Origin: Streptomyces sp. NBC_01116
Lineage (GTDB): Bacteria; Actinomycetota; Actinomycetes; Streptomycetales; Streptomycetaceae
Assembly (NCBI RefSeq): GCF_041435495.1
Contig: NZ_CP108644.1
Location: 7,983,501 to 8,047,500 of the forward strand
DNA: 64,000 bases
Reading direction: 5' to 3'
Both the position numbers and the translations under genes were made by a program. Below the pieces are notes generated by a model, which was given only the letters and a program-made list of their open reading frames with translations, was not told the DNA's origin and did not search any database. Shown in pieces: positions 52,784 to 60,735 of this stretch; within the stretch, counting starts at the first letter, position 1; each line of letters starts with the position of its first letter.

Positions 52784-54397
52784 CTAGTCGGAGGACTCCT
52801 GCGTCACCCGGGTCCCCGGATGGCGCAGCGAGATCAGGAAGGCCACGCCCAGGGCGATGGCCATCCCGTAGAACACCCACTGGTTCGCCTCGGCGAAGTC
52901 CATCCGGATCGCCGACATCGAGTCCCGTACGGTCTCGGCCACCGGTCCCGTGCCGGACGGCCCCCGGGAGTCCGCCTGACCGGTCACCGACTGGGCGACG
53001 GACTCGGCGGCTCCGTGCGACGCACCGTCCGGCACGCCCTTGTCCCGCAGGGTCCCGCCCACCTCCGTGATCGTCCTGTGGGTCAGCACGGTGCCGAAGA
53101 CGGCCAGCCCGATGCTGGCCGCGAAGTTGCGTACGGTCTGGGTGATGCCGGTGACCTCGCCATAACTCGCGTCGATCGCCCGGTTCACGGCGTCGGTCGA
53201 GGCCGGCGCCAGCAGCAGCCCGATGCCCGCGCCCGCCATCGCCGCGTACAGCCACTGGTCATGCATGGACAGCGTGGTCAACTTCCCGGCCCACAGGGCG
53301 AATCCGACCGCGCCGAGCGCCGTGCCGAGCTTCATCGCGGGGCGCGCGCCGCGCTTGTCGAGGATCCGGCCGCCCCACTGGGAGGCGAGCCCGAAGCCGA
53401 TGAAGAAGTACAGGAGATACAGCGCCGCCTGGTTCGGCGACGCGCTCAGCGAGACCTGCGCGTACACGGAGGCGAAGAAGAACACCGGGACGAAGGCCAT
53501 CATGGCGAAGAACAGCACGGCGTTGTCCACCCGGAACGCCAGGTCGCGGAAGACCTTGAGGTTGATCAACGGGAAACGCGTGCGCAGTTCCAGTCGGCAG
53601 AAGGCCGCCAGCACCAGCAGACCGCCCGCGATGCACGCCCAGGTGGCGACGGAGTCCCAGCCCCAGGCCGACGCCTGTTGCAGCCCCAGCACCGTCAGCC
53701 CCATGCCGACGGCGACCAGCGCCGCTCCGGGCAGGTCGAGGGGCTCGCGGCGGGTCCGGTCCGGGATGCGGGCCAGTACCGCCAGCACGACGGCGACGAC
53801 GGCCACGGGGACGTTGACCCAGAAGATCGCCCGCCAGGTCCACCCGGTGAGCCAGCCGCCGAGCAGCGGCCCGACCGCGGTGAGCGCCCCGGACACCCCG
53901 AAGAACAGGGCCAGGGCCCGTCCGCGCCGCTCCACCGGGAACACGGCGATGACCACGGCGAGCGCGGCCGGGAACATCAGGGCCGCGCCGATGCCCTGGA
54001 CGGCGCGGAAGCCGATCAGCCAGGCCTGCGCGAAGCCCCCGGAGGGCACCGCACCGCACAGCGCGGAGGCGGTCACGAAGACCAGTGTGCCGATCAGCAT
54101 CACGCGGCGGTGCCCGAAGAGGTCGGACAACCGCCCGCCCAGGGCGAAGAAGGCGGCCAGCGTCAGCAGGTAGGCGTTGACGACCCACTGCATCTGCGAG
54201 GAGGTGAGCCCGAGTTCGTCGATGATGTCCGGGGCCGCGATCGCCACGATGGTCTGGTCGATGAAGGTCATCGACACGGCGAACAGCATGGCCGTGAGAG
54301 CGAGGCCCTGGTTCGGCGGGCCGCCCCGCAGGCCCCCTGCCGCCGGTTCCGGCGATCCAGGACGCGGACCGCCCCTTTCGGGGGTTTCTCTGGCCAT
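52784..54397 (-). CDS. MFS drug transporter, DHA2 (EmrB/QacA) type
   Basis: The 537-residue protein has 14 predicted segments. After a Pro/Gly-rich cytoplasmic start it reads FIDQTIVAIAAPDI (the DHA2 first segment motif), QWVVNAYLLTLAAFFALGGRLSDLFGHRR (motif A) and, in segment 5, the antiporter-type GVSGALTAVGPLLGGWLTG. The ATG at 54397 was chosen because the sequence upstream is not protein-like. It lies 94 bases after rpsR on the same strand, so it may be read from the Zur-controlled operon upstream. It probably exports a drug or small molecule; the substrate is unknown. Confidence 0.88.
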   Translation of the reverse strand: MARETPERGGPRPGSPEPAAGGLRGGPPNQGLALTAMLFAVSMTFIDQTIVAIAAPDIIDELGLTSSQMQWVVNAYLLTLAAFFALGGRLSDLFGHRRVMLIGTLVFVTASALCGAVPSGGFAQAWLIGFRAVQGIGAALMFPAALAVVIAVFPVERRGRALALFFGVSGALTAVGPLLGGWLTGWTWRAIFWVNVPVAVVAVVLAVLARIPDRTRREPLDLPGAALVAVGMGLTVLGLQQASAWGWDSVATWACIAGGLLVLAAFCRLELRTRFPLINLKVFRDLAFRVDNAVLFFAMMAFVPVFFFASVYAQVSLSASPNQAALYLLYFFIGFGLASQWGGRILDKRGARPAMKLGTALGAVGFALWAGKLTTLSMHDQWLYAAMAGAGIGLLLAPASTDAVNRAIDASYGEVTGITQTVRNFAASIGLAVFGTVLTHRTITEVGGTLRDKGVPDGASHGAAESVAQSVTGQADSRGPSGTGPVAETVRDSMSAIRMDFAEANQWVFYGMAIALGVAFLISLRHPGTRVTQESSD

Positions 54398-54491
54398 GGG
54401 TCCATGGTCGCCGGGCTGCCGCCTTGGTGCATCCCGAGCCGCGGGGCTGCCTCGCCGCGACGGCGGGCACGTCGTGGCGGGGCGTCGCGCG

Positions 54492-54740
54492 CTACGTGCC
54501 CGTCGCGGATCCGGTGTACGGCAGCAGGGCCATCTCGCGGGCGTTCTTGATGGCCGCGGCCACCTGCCGCTGCTGCTGGGCGCTGATCCGGGTGACCCGG
54601 CGGCTGCGGATCTTCCCGCGGTCGGAGATGAACCTCCGCAGCAGATCGGTGTCCTTGTAGTCGATGTACGTGATCCCTGCGGCGTCCAGGGAATTCGGGC
54701 GGTTCTTGAGCGGCTTGCGGGGGTCCTGCTGACGGGCCAT
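54492..54740 (-). CDS. rpsR: 30S ribosomal protein S18, accessory paralogue
   Basis: The 82-residue protein has the S18 core IDYKDTDLLRRFISDRGKI and RRVTRISAQQQRQVAAAIKNAREMALLPY. It lacks Cys residues, so it binds no zinc. GAGGAAG precedes the ATG at 54740. It forms part of a set of zinc-free ribosomal paralogues with L31, L33, L28 and S14, like the set found in the S. coelicolor Zur regulon. Confidence 0.95.
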   Translation of the reverse strand: MARQQDPRKPLKNRPNSLDAAGITYIDYKDTDLLRRFISDRGKIRSRRVTRISAQQQRQVAAAIKNAREMALLPYTGSATGT

Positions 54741-54751
54741 GGGGCTTCCTC

Positions 54752-54821
54752 GTGCTCGGTGCTCGGTGCTCGGTGCTCGGTGCTCGGTGTGCGGTGCTCT
54801 GTGTGCGGTGTGCGGTGTGCG
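54752..54821. repeat. Tandem 7-bp repeat inside the zinc-stress operon
   Basis: Five perfect copies of GTGCTCG followed by five degenerate copies (GTGTGCG or GTGCTCT) fill most of the gap between the COG0523-like gene and rpsR, ending 12 bases upstream of the rpsR start. Copy number could vary by slippage and change spacing within the transcript. Confidence 0.85.
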
Positions 54822-54882
54822 TGGTCGGTGGTCGTTCGGGTCGCGCGTCGCGGGGGACGGGTACGGGGACGGTGCGCGGGCG

Positions 54883-56037
54883 TCAGTGGACCGGGTCGAG
54901 GAGTGCGTCGAACGCGGCGGGCAGGCTCTTCCACGCCTCCCGGCCGGAGCCGTACTCCTCGTCCGTGAGCAGGCAGGAGTCCAGCAGGCCGGTCAGGCCG
55001 TCGCGGTCGAGGCCCGGGGAGACGAAGACCAGGTGCTGGCAGCAGTCGCCGTGCTCCGGGTGCCAGTCCAGCGCGGCGGCAGCCCGCCGGTAGGGCGGCA
55101 CCATGGACCAGGCGGCGTCCGGGAGCGAGGCGAGCCAGGGGCCGGTGTTCTCCACGCAGAGCGCGCCGCCCGCGGCATCCCAGGAGAGCAGGGTGTCGGG
55201 CCGGTCCGCGAGCCAGAACCGGCCCCGGCTGCGGGCCGCCGCACAGCTCAGGTCCTCCAGGGCGTCGAGCAGGCGCTCGGGGTGGAACGGCCGGTGCCGT
55301 CGCCAGACGAGCGTGCCCACCCCTGCCTCGTCGGCCTCCTGCGGAAGCAGCGCACAGGCCGGGTGCTGGCCCGCGTCCGCCGCCTCCACGTCGAAGCCCG
55401 CGAAGGCGAGCCGGGCCAACTCGGCGGATCCGGAAGCGGCCTGGCGGGCCGTCGGGTTCAGCTGCCGGATCAGGGCGAGGTCCTCGTCGTCGGTCGCCTG
55501 GCTCGGCGCCACGGCCAGGACGGGCGCGTACTCCACCTGCCGGGCCCAGGTGTCGCCGATGGTCCGCCGGTCGGCGGGCGCCGCCGCGAGACCGGCCTCG
55601 GCCAGATCGTCGCCGTTGGAGAGGCAGGGCAGGACGAGCGTGGGGTCGACCGCCGCGAACACGCCGGTGACCTCGGCGGCGGTGGTGTGCGCGGCGATCA
55701 CCTCGGCCATCGACTTCGGCTCGACGGAGTCCCAGAGCTCCAGGACGGCGAGGCGGGTCCGCCCGTCCCCCGCGAGGCGTTCGAGTTCGGGGACGAGGTC
55801 CTCGCGCATCGCGCAGCAGGCGCACGCGTTCACCAGCGGCGTCTCGCCGGAGTCCAGCTCGCCGCCGGAATCCCGCAGGGAGCGGCGTACCGTGCCGCCG
55901 GTTGCCGTGGAGAGGTCGTGGTGCAGCGCGACGCTGTGCGGGACGTCCCGCAGCAGGCCTTCCACCACGTCGCGGCGTGCCTCTGAGTGCAGGCCGCAGA
56001 CGATGACGACGGGCAGTTTCGTGCGGTGCCCGCTCAT
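54883..56037 (-). CDS. COG0523/CobW-like protein with a degenerate P-loop
   Basis: The 384-residue protein has the layout of COG0523 GTPases: an N-terminal strand-loop-helix, the zinc-binding CxCC motif as CACCAMRED, LAVLELWDSVEP at the switch II position, and a C-terminal CobW_C-like domain with WRRHRPFHPERLLDALEDL and GRFWLADRP. The expected Walker A (GxxGxGKT) reads CGLHSEARRDVV, with no Lys-Thr/Ser, so GTP binding is doubtful. COG0523 proteins act in zinc delivery during zinc starvation and are often Zur-regulated with ribosomal paralogues, which fits this operon. It overlaps the L31 gene by 4 bases. Confidence 0.85.
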   Translation of the reverse strand: MSGHRTKLPVVIVCGLHSEARRDVVEGLLRDVPHSVALHHDLSTATGGTVRRSLRDSGGELDSGETPLVNACACCAMREDLVPELERLAGDGRTRLAVLELWDSVEPKSMAEVIAAHTTAAEVTGVFAAVDPTLVLPCLSNGDDLAEAGLAAAPADRRTIGDTWARQVEYAPVLAVAPSQATDDEDLALIRQLNPTARQAASGSAELARLAFAGFDVEAADAGQHPACALLPQEADEAGVGTLVWRRHRPFHPERLLDALEDLSCAAARSRGRFWLADRPDTLLSWDAAGGALCVENTGPWLASLPDAAWSMVPPYRRAAAALDWHPEHGDCCQHLVFVSPGLDRDGLTGLLDSCLLTDEEYGSGREAWKSLPAAFDALLDPVH

Positions 56038-56288
56038 CGGGCCTCACCACGTCCGTAGCGGCGTTCGAAGCGCTCGACGCGTCCGGCGGTGTCCAGGACG
56101 CGGGCGGTGCCGGTGTAGAAGGGGTGGCTCGCGGAGGAGATCTCCACGTCGACCACCGGGTAGGTGTTGCCGTCCTCCCAGGTGACGGTGCGGTCGCTGG
56201 TCATGGTCGAGCGGGTGAGGAACGCGAAGTCGGCGGCCCTGTCGCGGAAGACGACGGGGCCGTAGGAGGGGTGGATGCCGGGTTTCAT
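56034..56288 (-). CDS. rpmE2: 50S ribosomal protein L31 type B (zinc-free)
   Basis: The 84-residue protein matches type B L31: MKPGIHPSYGPVVFRDRAADFAFLTRST and SSASHPFYTGTARVLDTAGRVERFERRYG. It has no Cys, unlike zinc-binding L31A. It is the second gene of the leftward zinc-stress operon and overlaps the COG0523-like gene. Known type B proteins replace L31A when zinc is scarce and so free zinc. Confidence 0.95.
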   Translation of the reverse strand: MKPGIHPSYGPVVFRDRAADFAFLTRSTMTSDRTVTWEDGNTYPVVDVEISSASHPFYTGTARVLDTAGRVERFERRYGRGEAR

Positions 56289-56357
56289 GAAGGTGTCCTG
56301 GGGTCGGGTGCGGGGGTGCGGGGGTGCGGCGGGGGAGCGCCGGGGCCTTCGCCGGCC

Positions 56358-56522
56358 TCAGCGCTCCTCGCGGAAGTCGACGTGGCGGCGGGCGACCGGG
56401 TCGTACTTGCGCAGCACCATCCGGTCGGGGTCGTTCCGCCGGTTCTTGCGGGTGACGTAGGTGTAGCCGGTCCCCGCGGTGGAGCGGAGCTTGATGACCG
56501 GGCGTACTTCGTTGCGAGCCAT
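56358..56522 (-). CDS. rpmG: 50S ribosomal protein L33 (zinc-free)
   Basis: A 54-residue protein starts at ATG 56522 (MARNEVRPVIKLRSTAGTG) and continues with YTYVTRKNRRNDPDRMVLRKYDP, the L33 pattern. The four Cys of zinc-binding L33 are all absent. It is the first gene of the leftward operon, directly beside the Zur-like box. Confidence 0.95.
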   Translation of the reverse strand: MARNEVRPVIKLRSTAGTGYTYVTRKNRRNDPDRMVLRKYDPVARRHVDFREER

Positions 56523-56535
56523 GGGCGCTACTATA

Positions 56536-56556
56536 TGGCAATGGTTTCCATTTTCA
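56536..56556. promoter_or_regulatory. Zur-like box between the divergent ribosomal operons
   Basis: The 21 bases form an imperfect palindrome centred on ATGGTTTCCAT with TG...CA ends, matching the known Streptomyces Zur box (TGAAAATGATTTTCA core). It lies 13 bases before rpmG and 37 bases before rpmB, so zinc-loaded Zur should repress both arms. Confidence 0.8.
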
Positions 56557-56593
56557 ATAATGGATGCGTCGAAGGAGAGGCAGGTAACTTTCC

Positions 56594-56830
56594 ATGTCCG
56601 CCCACTGCCAACTGACCGGTTCGAAGCCGGGATTCGGCAACAACATCTCCCACTCGCACCGCCGGACCTCCCGCCGGTTCGACCCGAACATCCAGCGCAA
56701 GCGGTACTGGCTGCCCGGCGAGGGCCGCTATGTGCGCCTCACGCTGAGCGCCCGGGCGATCAGGACCGTCGACAGCATCGGCGTCGAGGCCGCGGTCGCG
56801 CGCATCCGTGCGCGGGGAGGGAAGGTCTGA
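56594..56830 (+). CDS. rpmB: 50S ribosomal protein L28 (zinc-free)
   Basis: The 78-residue protein has the L28 pattern: CQLTGSKPGFGNNISHSHRRT, RRFDPNIQRKRYW and RLTLSARAIRTVDSIGV. Only one of the N-terminal Cys pair remains (C5, partner replaced by Thr), so it should not bind zinc. It leads the rightward zinc-stress operon and overlaps rpsN by one base (TGATG). Confidence 0.95.
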   Translation: MSAHCQLTGSKPGFGNNISHSHRRTSRRFDPNIQRKRYWLPGEGRYVRLTLSARAIRTVDSIGVEAAVARIRARGGKV

Positions 56831-57135
56831 TGGCGAAGAAGAGCAAGATCGCGCGGAACGACCGACGGCGGGCGACCGTCGACCGCTACGCGGCCCGCAG
56901 GGCCGAGCTGAAGGAGATCATCCGCCGGCCCGGTACGCCGGAGCGCGAACGGGACGCGGCCGTGCAGGAGTTGCGGCGTCAGCCGCGCGATGCCAGCGCC
57001 ACGCGGGTGCGCAACCGCGACAGCGTCGACGGCAGGCCCCGCGGTCACCTGCGCAGGTTCGGGCTCTCCCGGGTCCGGATGCGTGAGCAGGCCCACGCGG
57101 GATTCCTCCCGGGAGTCACCAAGTCCTCCTGGTGA
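56830..57135 (+). CDS. rpsN: 30S ribosomal protein S14 (long, zinc-free form)
   Basis: The 101-residue protein is the long form of S14 (MAKKSKIARNDRRRATVDRY at the start, RNRDSVDGRPRGHLRRFGLSRVRMRE and GVTKSSW at the end). It lacks the CxxC...CxxC zinc site of the short 61-residue form. The ATG at 56830 overlaps the rpmB stop. A hairpin follows at 57155-57194. Confidence 0.95.
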   Translation: MAKKSKIARNDRRRATVDRYAARRAELKEIIRRPGTPERERDAAVQELRRQPRDASATRVRNRDSVDGRPRGHLRRFGLSRVRMREQAHAGFLPGVTKSSW

Positions 57136-57154
57136 CACCGGCCCGAACGCCGGG

Positions 57155-57194
57155 GCGGGTGGTGGTACGGCGGTCGCGTCGCGCCACCACCCGC
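57155..57194. terminator. Hairpin between convergent rpsN and beta-propeller genes
   Basis: GCGGGTGGTGG and CCACCACCCGC form a perfect 11-bp stem around an 18-base loop, between the convergent genes. It could terminate transcription in both directions. Confidence 0.7.
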
Positions 57195-57204
57195 GTCGCG
57201 TCTC

Positions 57205-58482
57205 TCAGCGCCCGACCGGGTCGAGGTGGGCCCTGTCCCCGGGGGTGAGGAGGGCGAGGTGCCCTCCGTCGTCCAGGGGTGTCGGGACGTTCAACGTCGT
57301 GAGCAGGTCCGCCCGGTCCGCGTCGAAGACGTGGACCTCGCCATGGCCTCCCCGGCTGACCGCGACCAGGTCCCCGCCGGGTGAGGCGGCGACGGCCCGC
57401 CGCTGTACGCCGTCCCAGGGGGTCCCGCCGGGCCTGGGTGCGCCGGACATGGCGGGCAGGGGCAGGCGCACGGCGACCTCCGGGCGGGATCCGGCGACCG
57501 GGGGCGCGGTGAGCAGGACGAGCTCGTCGCCGTCCGGGTGGACCCGGGTGAACGCGATGTGGCGGGCGGCCACCGCGAGCCGGAAGACCAGCCCGGGGCC
57601 CAGGTCCAGCCGGCCCGTCACGCCCGTGTCGAGGTGGTGCCACCAGGCGTCGTTGGACCAGTGGGGCCACTGTCCGGGGTCGCCCGGTCCGCCGCGCACG
57701 CAGGACCAGAGCATCCGCCGCACGGGGTCGAGCCGCAGGTAGTGGCCGCGTCCGCCGGAACGTCCGTCGGCGGACCAGGGCAGGGGGTCCTCGCGGACGA
57801 GGCCGTCCCCTTCCCGTCGTGCGCGATGCACTCCTGACCCGGCGGCGGCGAACACCCGGCCGGTGAGCGGGTCGTGGGCGTCGCCGTGGCCGTCGTCGTC
57901 CGGCAGGGCGACCCGTTGGGCCGGGACCGCCGGAGGGCAGGCGGGGGCCGAGCGCATCAGGTCGGGGTGCCGGTGGGCCAGCAGCTCGCCCGGCTCCCGG
58001 TGGCGCAGCACCACGAGGGGGGACGGTCCACCGAGGACCGTGACCCCCGGCTCGCCCGTCCGCCCCCGTACGCGTACGGCGACGGCGCCGTCCGGTGCGT
58101 CGAGGTCGACGGCCGTCAGGAGCCCGGTCCATGCCTCCTCGTTGCGGCCGAGACCGGTGGTCGCCGCGAGAAGCCGGCCTCCCGGGGCGGCCGCCAGGTG
58201 TTCGGCGGGGACCGCGACCGGTATCCGCCGCCGGACCAGCGGCCGGCCGGCGCCGGGGCCGTAGGGGTCGAGCACCAGCAGCTCGCCCGCCCGGTCGTCC
58301 ACGCAGGCGGTGAGGTCGCCCGGCAGGGCGAGGAAGCCGGCGTGCTCGGAGAGGTGCCGGTGGCGCAGCTCGGCGCGCTCCGTGCCGTCCGGGAGGTCCA
58401 GCAGGCTGATCCGGCCGGCGACATGGTCGGAGACCAGCAGGCGCGGCGGTGCGTGGGGCGAGGCGGGTGGGGGCTGCGGCAT
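57205..58482 (-). CDS. Beta-propeller-like protein of unknown function
   Basis: The 425-residue protein consists of repeated four-strand blades, for example LLVSDHVAGRISLLDLPDGT, TACVDDRAGELLVLDPYG, AVAASPGGDLVAVSRGGHGEVHVFDAD, as in WD40/YVTN-type propellers. It has no signal peptide or membrane segment, so it appears cytoplasmic. A His/Asp-rich stretch (DDDGHGDAHD, mid-protein) could bind metal. The ATG at 58482 follows AGGAG. It diverges from the metallophore importer genes across a Zur-like box, so it may be a zinc-starvation protein, perhaps a scaffold or metal carrier; this is inference. Confidence 0.7.
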   Translation of the reverse strand: MPQPPPASPHAPPRLLVSDHVAGRISLLDLPDGTERAELRHRHLSEHAGFLALPGDLTACVDDRAGELLVLDPYGPGAGRPLVRRRIPVAVPAEHLAAAPGGRLLAATTGLGRNEEAWTGLLTAVDLDAPDGAVAVRVRGRTGEPGVTVLGGPSPLVVLRHREPGELLAHRHPDLMRSAPACPPAVPAQRVALPDDDGHGDAHDPLTGRVFAAAGSGVHRARREGDGLVREDPLPWSADGRSGGRGHYLRLDPVRRMLWSCVRGGPGDPGQWPHWSNDAWWHHLDTGVTGRLDLGPGLVFRLAVAARHIAFTRVHPDGDELVLLTAPPVAGSRPEVAVRLPLPAMSGAPRPGGTPWDGVQRRAVAASPGGDLVAVSRGGHGEVHVFDADRADLLTTLNVPTPLDDGGHLALLTPGDRAHLDPVGR

Positions 58483-58579
58483 GGCGAACTCCTGCGGTCG
58501 GTGGGGTGGTAGGGGCGATGGGGGCCGGTGGGGCCCGGCGACGGCCGTCGAAAACGGGGGAGAGGCACCGGCACTTTAT

Positions 58580-58594
58580 TGGAAATGATAATCA
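58580..58594. promoter_or_regulatory. Zur-like box between propeller gene and ABC importer operon
   Basis: TGGAAATGATAATCA matches the Zur core TGAAAATGATTTTCA at 12 of 15 positions, and contains a perfect palindrome ATGATAATCAT (58585-58595). It does not match the iron box. It lies about 100 bases from both divergent genes, and so may control both. Confidence 0.7.
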
Positions 58595-58693
58595 TGTGTA
58601 AGGTTCCGGTCTGTGGCGGGGGATCGTTCCCGGGGCTCCGCCGCCGTATCCGCCCCATCCCCGGGACCGCACAGGAACGTTGAGGGACCGTCG

Positions 58694-59677
58694 ATGCCAC
58701 GAACCGCGCTGAGAGTCCGCCGCTGGGCCGCGATCGCCGTACTGGGAGGCCTGCTGGCCGGCTGCGGAACCGGGGAGGCGGACACCGGAGGACCGGCCGC
58801 CGCTCCGGGGGGCGCCGGCGCCCGCACGAGCACGGACGTGCGGCCCATCGAGGCCGCCACCCGGATCACCGACGCCAAGGGCGTCACGGTCTCCCTGCCC
58901 AAGCCGCCGGAGAGGATCGTCTGCCTGGTCGCCCTCTGCGACGACATCCTCGTCGAGCTGGGCATGACGCCGACCGCCACCAACTCCCAGGTGCTGGCGC
59001 ACCCGAAGTTCCTGGGCCGGGAGAAGGCCGCGGGGATACCGGTCGTGCCCGGCGGCTTCCTCAGCCCCGAGGTCGAGGCGATCCTGTCCCACCGGCCCGA
59101 CCTGGTGATCGGCCTGGAGGACACCCACGGCAAGCTGGCTCCCGCGCTGAAGGGCGCCACGGCGTTCTGGCCGGTCCAGCCCGGATCCTGGCAGGACAGC
59201 GTCGGCTATCTGCGGGACCTGGCCGCGCTCACCGGCCGCACCGAGCAGGGCGAGAAGGCGGAGAAGGGCTTCCGCGGCCGCCTCGCACAGGCGGAGAAGG
59301 CGAAGAGCGACAAGACCGCGCTCATCGTCTACGGCAGCGACGAGAACTTCGGCGTGGCCACCCCGGAGACCGATGTGGCGGCCGGACTCTTCCCGAAGAT
59401 CACTCACTACCCCTGGAAGAGCCGGGGCGTCGACGGCAGCTACAGCCTGGAGGAGATCCTCGCCCGGGACGTCGACGTCCTGTTCGTGGAGACCCTGTCC
59501 TTCGGCGCGCCGGACGGCAAGCTCTCCGACAAGCTGGCGAAGAACCCGCTCTGGTCACGGATCCCGGCGGTGAAGAACGGCAAGGTCATCGAGGTCGACT
59601 CCGAGGTCTGGGCCAAGGGGCGCGGCACCCGTTCGCTGGGCGTCGTCCTCGACGAGGCGACGGCCGCACTGCGGTGA
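58694..59677 (+). CDS. Metallophore-binding lipoprotein of an ABC importer
   Basis: The 327-residue protein has a lipoprotein signal (RRWAAIAVLGGLLAGC) and the class III solute-binding fold: TDAKGVTVSLPKPPERIVCLVALCDDILVELGM, LSHRPDLVIGLED, and IPAVKNGKVIEVDSEVW at the end. The ATG at 58694 follows GAGGGA; an upstream in-frame Met would spoil the signal. It is the first gene of an operon with two permeases and an ATPase. The family binds ferric siderophores, haem or cobalamin; the Zur-like box suggests a zinc-responsive metallophore. Confidence 0.9.
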   Translation: MPRTALRVRRWAAIAVLGGLLAGCGTGEADTGGPAAAPGGAGARTSTDVRPIEAATRITDAKGVTVSLPKPPERIVCLVALCDDILVELGMTPTATNSQVLAHPKFLGREKAAGIPVVPGGFLSPEVEAILSHRPDLVIGLEDTHGKLAPALKGATAFWPVQPGSWQDSVGYLRDLAALTGRTEQGEKAEKGFRGRLAQAEKAKSDKTALIVYGSDENFGVATPETDVAAGLFPKITHYPWKSRGVDGSYSLEEILARDVDVLFVETLSFGAPDGKLSDKLAKNPLWSRIPAVKNGKVIEVDSEVWAKGRGTRSLGVVLDEATAALR

Positions 59678-60735
59678 GGCGTCCGCCCGTGGCGCCGCTC
59701 TGCCTGGGCGCGGCGGCCCTGGCGGGCGCGGTCTGCGCGCTCGGCCTCGGCACGCCGTACGTCCCGCCCCTCAGGCTCCCGGCCACGCTGGGGGCCGACG
59801 GGCTCGCGGGGCTCGTCGTCACCGAACTGCGGCTGCCCCGCCTGGTGCTGGCGCTGATCGCCGGAGCCTGCCTGGGCGCGGCGGGCCTCGTCCTCCAGGA
59901 GGCCCTGCGCAACCCGCTGGCCGTGCCCGAGATGCTGGGCGTCTCCTCCGGGGCCGCCCTGGGCGTCGCCGCACCGCTGGTCCTGGCCCTGGGGGTTCCC
60001 CTCGGACTGCAACCGTTCCTCGCCCTGGCCGGGGCGGCGCTCGGCGGTCTGCTCACCCTGGTCGCCGCCGGATTCGGGCGGAGCCCCTCGGCCGTCCTGC
60101 TCACCGGAGCAGCCGTCGCCGCCGCGCTCCAGGCGGCGCTGCTGGTCCTCATGGTGATGGCCGATCAGCTCGACCTCCAGCTCATCTACCGCTATCTGCT
60201 GGGCAGTCTGTCCGCCCGCACCTGGGACGACGTCACCGGTCTGCTGCCCTGGCTCGCCGTGGCCGTCCCGGCGCTGGTGCTGTGCGTGCCGGTGCTCGGA
60301 GTGCTGCGCCTCGGCGACGACGACGCCCGCGCGCTGGGCGTACGGGTCGAACGCGCGCGAGTCGCCGCGCTGGGCATCGCCGTCGTCCTCATCGCTCCCG
60401 TCGTCGCCGTCTGCGGGCCGGTGGCCTGGGTCGGTTTCCTCGCCCCCCACCTCGCCCGCCGCCTCCGCCCGGACGGCGGCGCGGCCGGGTGGCTCGTCCG
60501 GTCCGCCGTGTGCGGCGCGATCGTCGTGCTGTGCGCCGATCAGCCGGCCCGGCTGGCCCTCGCCCCGGTCGAGACGCCGGTCGGCGCCTGGACCGCTCTG
60601 ATCGGGGTGCCGGTCGGAGTCGTGCTGCTGAAGCGGGGGAGGCGGCCCGCCCGGGACCGGGCCCCCGTGGCCCCGTCCGCACCCGGGGGCCCGCCGGATC
60701 TCCCCGCTCCCGTCCTGCGGAAGGCGGAACGATGA
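59674..60735 (+). CDS. FecCD-type ABC permease
   Basis: The 353-residue membrane protein carries the FecCD blocks RLPRLVLALIAGACLGAAGLVLQEALRNPLAVPEMLG and the coupling-loop region GPVAWVGFLAPHLAR. It has about nine or ten segments and a short polar tail. The GTG start at 59674 overlaps the binding-protein stop. It pairs with the next permease to form a heterodimeric channel. Confidence 0.92.
   Translation: MRRPPVAPLCLGAAALAGAVCALGLGTPYVPPLRLPATLGADGLAGLVVTELRLPRLVLALIAGACLGAAGLVLQEALRNPLAVPEMLGVSSGAALGVAAPLVLALGVPLGLQPFLALAGAALGGLLTLVAAGFGRSPSAVLLTGAAVAAALQAALLVLMVMADQLDLQLIYRYLLGSLSARTWDDVTGLLPWLAVAVPALVLCVPVLGVLRLGDDDARALGVRVERARVAALGIAVVLIAPVVAVCGPVAWVGFLAPHLARRLRPDGGAAGWLVRSAVCGAIVVLCADQPARLALAPVETPVGAWTALIGVPVGVVLLKRGRRPARDRAPVAPSAPGGPPDLPAPVLRKAER

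Noticed and set aside
58580..58600. Possible iron (IdeR/DmdR) box upstream of the second importer
   Set aside because: The sequence lacks the TTAGG...CCTAA pattern seen at 51713-51731 and fits the Zur core much better.
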